Assembly: GCA_015060765.1 (NCBI GenBank)
Contig: SUXW01000003.1
Coordinates: 124,001 to 188,000, forward strand
DNA from: Bacteroides sp.
GTDB lineage: Bacteria; Bacteroidota; Bacteroidia; Bacteroidales; Bacteroidaceae
Length of the DNA stretch: 64,000 bases
Direction of reading: 5' to 3'
Part shown: positions 57,618 through 64,000 of the stretch, in pieces
Position numbering within the stretch: position 1 is the stretch's first letter
Layout of the letters: each line of letters starts with the position of its first letter
Made by a program: the position numbers and the translations under genes
The notes under the pieces: generated by a model
What the model saw: the letters and a program-made list of their open reading frames with translations, nothing else
Told to the model about the DNA's origin: nothing
The model's database searches: none

Positions 57618-58409
57618 ATGAGAAAAATTACTTATTTGATAATGACCCTGTTGTGCGTGTGTACGATGCATGCACAACAGGGTTTCCCTGATTTCAGTGG
57701 AATGCATTTCGGATGCGACGGCAACAGCATTACGGCCGGTGAACAGTGGTCGAAGACGGTGGTCGACCAGTTGGGCTTCGCCACTCATCATAACGTGGCG
57801 GTGGGCTCTTCGACTTGGGCATGCCATCAGGATACACAGGACTACGGGTCACCCGATTTTGCCGGTATCTCGGGCGGATGGTTGCCTACGGAAGATGCGG
57901 CCGAATTGCAGAAACGACATAACAACGTGGCAAAGGTGCATATACAGCAGTTTATTGCTGAAGTGGACAACGGAAGTTATCCCGCTCCCGATGTGTTCGT
58001 GTTCTCGATGGGAACGAACGACTCGGTACTGGGTACTGCCGAAGAGGCACTGAAAGGAAAGTCGCTGGATGAGGTGGATGTGACCACCATGGCGGGAGGC
58101 GCCCGCTGGGCCATACAGACCATTGCCGAACGCTTTCCCGACTGCCGTATCTTTGTCTGCACACCGATACAGACAGGTAATACCGGTCACAACGAGATGA
58201 ACCTGAAGAAGATTGCCATCTTGAAGGAAATCTGTCGCGCCCTTTCGGTACAGGTGATAGACTGCTATGCTGGTAGTGGCATCAGTGAGAAATTTGAAAC
58301 TCCCAACGGCAAGGGCCGTTATCTGCGGGATGGATTGCATCCGGATGTGCCGGGGCAGAAGTTAATGGGGAGGTTCATAGCAAAAGAAATTAGGAATAAT
58401 TTCTTTTGA
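57618..58409 (+). CDS. SGNH/GDSL hydrolase (putative deacetylase of mannan region)
   Basis: GCDGNSITAGEQW; VFSMGTNDSV; RDGLHPDVPGQKLMG. Confidence 0.88.
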   Translation: MRKITYLIMTLLCVCTMHAQQGFPDFSGMHFGCDGNSITAGEQWSKTVVDQLGFATHHNVAVGSSTWACHQDTQDYGSPDFAGISGGWLPTEDAAELQKRHNNVAKVHIQQFIAEVDNGSYPAPDVFVFSMGTNDSVLGTAEEALKGKSLDEVDVTTMAGGARWAIQTIAERFPDCRIFVCTPIQTGNTGHNEMNLKKIAILKEICRALSVQVIDCYAGSGISEKFETPNGKGRYLRDGLHPDVPGQKLMGRFIAKEIRNNFF

Positions 58410-58419
58410 ATCTTTTTTT

Positions 58420-58735
58420 GTGCTGTAGCCGCACGGGCTTTTCATTTCTTTTGTGCGCACATTTTCATTTCTTTTGTGCGCACAAAAGAAACGAAACAAA
58501 GAAAAAGCGCCGTCTGCCGTTACGGAGCTAAAATTCTTCCGTTTTCCCTAAACAAAAAGAACTCGCTGCGCTCAAACAGCTTTTTGTTCTTCACGGGAAA
58601 ACGGAAGAATTTTTTTACGCTCCTCCACTAAAGGCCGGAGGTTTGATACAACATTGCTTCGCTCGTTGAAGCGTATGCTCTCTTTCCGAATCGCTTTGCT
58701 CTCGGCACAACTTTGCTTCGCTCGTTGCAGTGATT
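58420..58735 (+). repeat. Dispersed hairpin element copy F
   Basis: Includes an internal partial duplication of the ttttcatttcttttgtgcgcac block. Confidence 0.85.
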
Positions 58736-58753
58736 GTTTTCCTTTGTTGTTTA

Positions 58754-59302
58754 TTATATTATTTGCATTAAATCAAAATACATTGCAACAGTATCTCCTT
58801 TATGAGATTCATAGCGTTTCCTTTCTTGTGCTCCCATAAAAAGAAAACCGTTTTTTAAGTAAAAGGGGACTGCAGATTGATAGGCATCTACCGTAATGAA
58901 CCGACAACCTGTTTTATTATCAGTTACCATCCAACGTTTGATATAATCTAAAGTCAAGGTACCCCAATTATTTTCTGTATGCTGGTATTTCTTATTTACT
59001 CCCAAACGACCAATTTTTACGGCTGGGTAATCCTTCCGATGTTTGGAATGAGGAAACAAGTTCTTTATTTTACGCCAAAAACTATTGGATAATTCCATTG
59101 CGGTGATCTTGTCATTCGACAAACTGAAAAATACAATAGTATCCGTTTCATTTTGTAAATAGTAAGTAACGGCCAACAGTTGTTCTTGATAAGACTTTGA
59201 ATTTTGAAATAAATATTCATTTAAATCACTATCACCACAATCAAAAGGGAGGAATTCGTGTTTTAAAGTCAAGCGTTCGTATAACAATAAATCTGAAAGC
59301 AT
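58754..59302 (-). CDS. GNAT acetyltransferase (toxin-like)
   Basis: YERLTLKHEFLPFDCGDSDLNEYLFQNSKSYQEQLLAVTYYL; IGRLGVNKKYQ; CRFITVDAYQSAVPFYLKNGFLFMG. Confidence 0.85.
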   Translation of the reverse strand: MLSDLLLYERLTLKHEFLPFDCGDSDLNEYLFQNSKSYQEQLLAVTYYLQNETDTIVFFSLSNDKITAMELSNSFWRKIKNLFPHSKHRKDYPAVKIGRLGVNKKYQHTENNWGTLTLDYIKRWMVTDNKTGCRFITVDAYQSAVPFYLKNGFLFMGAQERKRYESHKGDTVAMYFDLMQII

Positions 59303-59304
59303 GG

Positions 59305-59475
59305 TTATTTCTTTTTCAGTAAGAGAATCATTTTTTTCAATCGTTCCACACTTGCGTCAATACGTGCACGCTCCTTCTTCCGTTCTTCTTCAGAAGGTAG
59401 TTGCTCTATTTCGGCAAGGAATTGCTTTGCATCCTTACCATATAGTATGGGAGTATTTCTGATGGGTTTAGCCAT
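59305..59475 (-). CDS. 56-aa antitoxin-like protein upstream of GNAT gene (below ORF-track cutoff)
   Basis: MAKPIRNTPILYGKDAKQFLAEIEQLPSEEERKKERARIDASVERLKKMILLLKKK*, 2 nt before GNAT ATG. Confidence 0.7.
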   Translation of the reverse strand: MAKPIRNTPILYGKDAKQFLAEIEQLPSEEERKKERARIDASVERLKKMILLLKKK

Positions 59476-59557
59476 ATATTATCTATTTTGTCGCAAAGTA
59501 ATGAATTATTTTCCTAAATTCCTAACAGCCTCATTGCTTTTTATAGAAATTAGTAAT

Positions 59558-59803
59558 CGCAACGAGCGAAGCAATGTTAAGTCACGGGGAACCGGCCTTT
59601 AGTGGAGGAGCGTGAAGAAAATCGGACTTGTTTCCGTGAAGAAGAAAAAGCTGTTTGAGCGTAGCGAGTTCTTTTTCTTTAGGAAACAAGCCCGATTTTT
59701 AGCTCCGGAACGGGAGCCGGCAGTCTTTTTTCGGACATAGTCCTCAACAACTCGTCTTTTTTGTTATCTTTTTTCTTTCTGCTGCCAGAAAGAAAAAAGT
59801 AAG
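59558..59803 (-). repeat. Dispersed hairpin element copy G (inverted)
   Basis: Same blocks; abuts 3' end of minus-strand GH26 gene. Confidence 0.85.
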
Positions 59804-59811
59804 AGGAATAA

Positions 59812-61257
59812 TCATTTCAACGCTTTCTTCACCGCCTCTCTATCCAATACAAAGCTGCAGCTCATGGCATCTTTCCACCAATCGGTATTGGCATGCTGGT
59901 GTTTGTCCAGGCTGCTGGCATCGTAATGATACCACGGCATGAACCATCCCCATTTGCCTCCTGCGTTCCATTGGTCGGAGATCTTGCCTACACTGCCACA
60001 TTCGCTGAGTACCACCATCTTCTTGGGGTAGGTCTGCTGGATGGCTTTGAAGTGGTTGGCGTTCTGTGTGGCATCTTTTTCGTTGTTGTAGTTGGCTCCG
60101 TAGAGGTCGCGTCCGATGATGTCTACGTATTCGTCGCCAGGATAGAAGTCGGCATCCTTTTCTTGGGTGGTCCATACCCAGATGAGGTTGTTGATGCCTT
60201 TGGACTGGAAGAAGTCGAACATGTAGCGCCAGAGCTTGACATATACTTCACCGCCGTCGTATCCCCACCAGAACCAGGCTGTGCCACCGTTGTATTCGTA
60301 GGTGTTACCGGCTGCTTCGTGCATCGGGCGCCAGATGACGGGGATACCTTTGTCTTGCAGGAGCTTGAGGTAGCCTGCCATCTTTTCCAGATCGGCTTTG
60401 GCGATCTTGTTTTCCCAACTGCCTTCCTGGAAGATGTTCTTCGGGCGGAATGTGGTGGTCCAGTTGTCGCCGTTCTTCTTTCCGTCGCCCGGGGTACAGG
60501 TGTAGTGGTTGAGGTCCGTCACCTGATCATGGGCCGGAACGTTCCAGTGCCAGCAGGCGGATACGATACCTCCTGCCTTGTACCAGTCTTCTACCACTTG
60601 CGTTTTGGAGTAGTCGATCCAGTTGGCTGGCGACCACTGCAGGTGGATGTAGTCGAACGTATTGATGGCGGGGTACTTGCCGGTGGCTTTGTACACCATC
60701 TGGGCCTCGTCGATGTTCCAGCTGACGTTGGCGATGGTGTTCGAAAGGATTTTCTCGCCGTAGACGGTGAGCAGGTAGTTATAGAGCAACTGGGTTTCTG
60801 CCATGGGATTGGGGGTGCAGAGCTTGCCCTGTGCGGTGGGAGGAGCAGGCTTGTCCACGGTGGTGAAGGTCAGGCTTACCGGTGCGGCCTCGGCTTTTCC
60901 CAGTCCGGTCACGGCTCCTTTGCCTACGGTCAGCGTGTAGGTGGTTTCCTTCTTCAGTCCGCTAATTTGTACCGTCAGCTCTTTCTGCATGGCATAGACA
61001 TTGGTTATCTGTGCTCCGTTGTCGATGGTTACCCATTGGTATCCTCCTACCGAAAGGCTGATGGTCTGGTCGTAGGTCAGTTTCACTGTCAGATCGCCAT
61101 CGGAGATACCGGTTGCCCCTTGTGCGGGTGAGGTGGATACCAAGGCCGGTGGGTCTTGTACGGGTGATTCGTTGCCTCCGGGTGCATCGTCGCCGCCGGA
61201 ACAGGCAATCATGGCCATCCCGAGGATAGCCATGACAGAGTATAGGAATGTTTTCAT
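59812..61257 (-). CDS. GH26 beta-mannanase lipoprotein with N-terminal Ig-like domain
   Basis: MAMIACSGGDD lipobox; PALVSTSPAQGATGISDGDLTVKLTYDQTI; VIWRPMHEAAGNTYEYNGGTAWFWWGYDGG; MVVLSECGSVG. Confidence 0.92.
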   Translation of the reverse strand: MKTFLYSVMAILGMAMIACSGGDDAPGGNESPVQDPPALVSTSPAQGATGISDGDLTVKLTYDQTISLSVGGYQWVTIDNGAQITNVYAMQKELTVQISGLKKETTYTLTVGKGAVTGLGKAEAAPVSLTFTTVDKPAPPTAQGKLCTPNPMAETQLLYNYLLTVYGEKILSNTIANVSWNIDEAQMVYKATGKYPAINTFDYIHLQWSPANWIDYSKTQVVEDWYKAGGIVSACWHWNVPAHDQVTDLNHYTCTPGDGKKNGDNWTTTFRPKNIFQEGSWENKIAKADLEKMAGYLKLLQDKGIPVIWRPMHEAAGNTYEYNGGTAWFWWGYDGGEVYVKLWRYMFDFFQSKGINNLIWVWTTQEKDADFYPGDEYVDIIGRDLYGANYNNEKDATQNANHFKAIQQTYPKKMVVLSECGSVGKISDQWNAGGKWGWFMPWYHYDASSLDKHQHANTDWWKDAMSCSFVLDREAVKKALK

Positions 61258-62447
61258 TGTTCTTTGCATCTTTCTATGATTTCCATGCACATGCGTCCGT
61301 TGTGGTACGGACATTTCCAAAATCCTGCCTTATCGTCCGTGCGGTTGATACTACCGTCGGCCCGTCGGCTCCAGAACCATTCTCCGTTTTCGTAGTCGAT
61401 GAGGTTGGCCTTGATGAATTCCCAGCAGCGGAGTGCTTTCTGGAGGCTGTCTTCATCGCCGAAGTGTTCGTAGAGGTTGAAATAGCCGACGACGGTTTCT
61501 GCCTGTACCCACCAGTGGTAGTCGTTGTCCAAGTGGTTGGTGTCGCAGTGCTTTTCGTACATCATGCCTCCGTTGGCAGTGAGTCCTTCGGCAGCGGCGG
61601 TGCCGACCTTCCGGATGATGGGTTCCACCTTGGCGAGCACTTCCGGATCGCCCAACACGAGTGCGGCCTCGTGGATGAGCCAGGAGGCTTCGATATCGTG
61701 TCCGTAGGAGAGGATGTGGTACTTGCTGTTCCAATCGTCGTCGAAGAAGAGCTGCAAGTGGTGGGTGTCGGGATCCAGGATCTTGTCGGTGAACAGCTCG
61801 ATGAGGTTCTTGACCTGTTGCTTGAGCTTTTCGTCCTTCCATACCCGGTAGAGATTGGTGTACGGTTCCAGGATGTGGAGGTGCGTGTTCATGGTCTTCC
61901 GTTCGTTGGCATCCTTTTCGCTCAGTCGCATGTCGGCTATCTCGTTCCATTCGCGGGTGGTGGCTTCGAAGTAACCGTTCTTTTCGGTATCGAAGCTATG
62001 GTCCTCGATGGCATGGAAGAGGCGGATGGCATAGTCGAGCGCTTCCTTGTCGCCGGTGGCGCGGTGGTATTCGCTCAGTCCGTAGATGGCAAATCCGAGG
62101 GCATACATCTGCTTCTTGGTATCGGAAGGGATGCCTTTGTGGTTGAGTGCCCAGTAGATGCCTCCGTATTCCTTGTCGTAGAAATCGTTGATGATTACCC
62201 GTTTGGCACGGGTAGCCATCTGCAGGTATTCTTCCTTGCGCAACAGACGGTAGGCTGCCGAGTAGGTCCACAGGATGCGGGCGTTGAGGATGGCTCCCTT
62301 GTCGGCATCGGGGTCCCGTTCTTCGTTGCCGGTGATGCGTCCGTAGAATCCTCCCTGACAGTCGATCATGCGATTAATCCAGTAGGGAAGGATGTTGTTG
62401 GTCAGTACATCGTGTACTTCGTTCCGTAAGTTCTTAATCTTCATCAT
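61254..62447 (-). CDS. AGE-family cellobiose/mannobiose 2-epimerase
   Basis: GGFYGRITGNEERDPDADKGAILNARILWTYSAAYR; SYGHDIEASWLIHEAA; EWFWSRRADGS. Confidence 0.92.
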   Translation of the reverse strand: MMKIKNLRNEVHDVLTNNILPYWINRMIDCQGGFYGRITGNEERDPDADKGAILNARILWTYSAAYRLLRKEEYLQMATRAKRVIINDFYDKEYGGIYWALNHKGIPSDTKKQMYALGFAIYGLSEYHRATGDKEALDYAIRLFHAIEDHSFDTEKNGYFEATTREWNEIADMRLSEKDANERKTMNTHLHILEPYTNLYRVWKDEKLKQQVKNLIELFTDKILDPDTHHLQLFFDDDWNSKYHILSYGHDIEASWLIHEAALVLGDPEVLAKVEPIIRKVGTAAAEGLTANGGMMYEKHCDTNHLDNDYHWWVQAETVVGYFNLYEHFGDEDSLQKALRCWEFIKANLIDYENGEWFWSRRADGSINRTDDKAGFWKCPYHNGRMCMEIIERCKEQ

Positions 62448-62473
62448 TTTTTCTATCTATGTAGTGGGGGGAC

Positions 62474-63754
62474 TTATTCGAGTCCCATTTGTTTCCAAAG
62501 CCATTGGTTCCAGGCATCGTATTGTTCCTGGTACCAGAAGTGTCCGGTTTCGAGGTAGGGATGCAGTTCCTTGGGAGCCGTCAGGCTGTTGTAGGCTGCA
62601 TGCATGGAGGTGGGGGGACATACTTCGTCGTTCCATCCCCAGCTGTACCAACCGGGTACCTGGATGCGGCGGGCGAAGTTCACCGAGTCGTAGTAGCGGC
62701 TAACTTCCAAGCGGTCGGCATCGGGCTTCTGGTAATAGAAGTAGTGGGGCCATCCACCGGCTTGTCCGTAGATGAAGGCTTCGTGGTCGCACATGGCGGG
62801 GTGTACCGCTGCCAGGCAGGTGACGCTGGGATGAAGTGCGGCAGTGGAGAACGAGAGGGCACCTCCCTGACTGCTACCTGTCACACCGAGTGCCTTGCCG
62901 TTGTATTGGGGCAGGCTGCAGATGAAGTCGACGGCACGGACGGCTCCGACAAATACGCGCTTGTAGTAAAACTCGTCGCGGTTGTCGGCATTGGCTTGCC
63001 AGTAGTTGGCCAGCGCACCGCTGTACAGGCGGTCGTAGAAATCCTGCGTCAGGTTGACGGGGATACCGTGTACACCGATTTCGAGGGTGATGGCACCCTT
63101 TTCGGCTGTCTGAATGTCGCCGTAGTAGGGACGGATGCCGGCACCGGGTACGCGGAGCAGAGCCGGGTATTTGCCAGGTGCCTTGGGCATGCAGAGGATG
63201 CCGTAGGTGCGTGAGCCCCAACGGATGTTATGGAAGCTGACGTGGTAGACGTTCACCGTTTCGGTGCAGCGTTCGGGAATCAGTTCCATGGTAGGCTTCA
63301 GCGGAGTGCGACGGGCCTCTTCCAAGGTCTTTTTCCAAAACTCATCGAAATCCTGCGGGTTCTTGACCTTGGCCTGGATCTTCTCGGGGGCATAGCCGGC
63401 AGCGGCGATTCCTTCGTAGGTGCGGCCGTTGACGTGCGCTCTGACCTTGCAACGGATGAATCCCGGTTGTTTCAGCGATGATTTTACGGTGAGCTCACCG
63501 TTTTTCAGTACCACTCCCTGCTTCTTTTCGGTGGGGTACATTTCGGGACCGAGTTCGTAGTCGATGACCGCTCCGGGCAAGAGGTTCTGTGCCTTGTATA
63601 CCTGGATGCGGAAACTGCATTTCTCTTTCGGCTGGTAGGTCCAGTCGGTATGGTCGGGTGATACCACCACCCGTATCTCGTTGCCCCGTATCTGAGCCTG
63701 CAGCGTGAGCAGGGTCAGTACTAGTGCGGAGCAGAATAGTGCGATGCGTTTCAT
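62474..63754 (-). CDS. CE7-type acetylxylan esterase-like alpha/beta hydrolase
   Basis: VFVGAVRAVDFICSLPQYNGKALGVTGSSQGGALSFSTAALHP. Confidence 0.9.
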   Translation of the reverse strand: MKRIALFCSALVLTLLTLQAQIRGNEIRVVVSPDHTDWTYQPKEKCSFRIQVYKAQNLLPGAVIDYELGPEMYPTEKKQGVVLKNGELTVKSSLKQPGFIRCKVRAHVNGRTYEGIAAAGYAPEKIQAKVKNPQDFDEFWKKTLEEARRTPLKPTMELIPERCTETVNVYHVSFHNIRWGSRTYGILCMPKAPGKYPALLRVPGAGIRPYYGDIQTAEKGAITLEIGVHGIPVNLTQDFYDRLYSGALANYWQANADNRDEFYYKRVFVGAVRAVDFICSLPQYNGKALGVTGSSQGGALSFSTAALHPSVTCLAAVHPAMCDHEAFIYGQAGGWPHYFYYQKPDADRLEVSRYYDSVNFARRIQVPGWYSWGWNDEVCPPTSMHAAYNSLTAPKELHPYLETGHFWYQEQYDAWNQWLWKQMGLE

Positions 63755-63762
63755 GGCTTTCC

Positions 63763-64000
63763 TTATTTGACGTTACCCAATTGAGTGTTGATGGACTTGA
63801 TGACGGCTATGGTGCTGCTGTCGGCTGCAAAGACTGAGTTCAGTCCCTGTTGTTCCTGTGCCGGGTCTCCGGTATAGTCATCGCCCTTCATCCAGTAGAT
63901 GTGGTCGTCGGAGAGTTCGGCAAATCCACCCCATGCCCAGAAGTTACATCCGGCAAAGAGTCCCTTTTGTTGTGCGTCGCTGCTGATGAGTTCGAAGATA
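63763..64000 (-). CDS. Glycoside hydrolase, GH5-like beta-mannanase C-terminus (truncated by window)
   Basis: IFELISSDAQQKGLFAGCNFWAWGGFAELSDDHIYWMKGDDYTGDPAQEQQGLNSVFAADSSTIAVIKSINTQLGNVK*. Confidence 0.75.
   Translation of the reverse strand, partial: IFELISSDAQQKGLFAGCNFWAWGGFAELSDDHIYWMKGDDYTGDPAQEQQGLNSVFAADSSTIAVIKSINTQLGNVK

Overview
Bacteroidales (Bacteroides/Phocaeicola-like) chromosomal window. It contains: (i) the 3' end of pgk and a tRNA Asp-Glu-Gly-Thr cluster; (ii) a capsular/exopolysaccharide (CPS) operon from ~2.97 to ~37.5 kb, next to a divergent NusG-like gene and followed by VirE/VapE-like and HU-like genes; (iii) an accessory segment (46-53.5 kb) with an IetAS-like AAA+/subtilase pair, a PAS histidine kinase and an MntA/HepT pair; (iv) a convergent beta-mannan utilisation region (GH26, GH130, MFS, SGNH versus GH26, cellobiose 2-epimerase, CE7, GH5-like) with a GNAT toxin-antitoxin-like pair between the two operons. 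The most unusual signal is that the CPS operon has been interrupted by two defence-like cassettes, each at the 3' end of a nucleotidyltransferase-type gene and each bounded by direct repeats of that gene end. Cassette 1 (about 7.89-12.02 kb: AAA+DUF4276-like and AAA+RloB-like pairs) is bounded by 13 bp, AAAGTTCGGTAAA. Cassette 2 (about 37.49-42.44 kb: Cas2/SinR-like + DUF3696-type ATPase + unknown ORF, decayed RhuM/DUF2326 fragments, and an S24-like + membrane-protein pair) is bounded by 393-bp diverged copies. A second strong signal is a family of modular, nested-hairpin intergenic repeats whose stem arms differ between copies but stay complementary. A third is a CDP-polyol/LicD-type phosphate-decoration gene set in the CPS locus. 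All family calls were made by eye from motifs; no database search was run.
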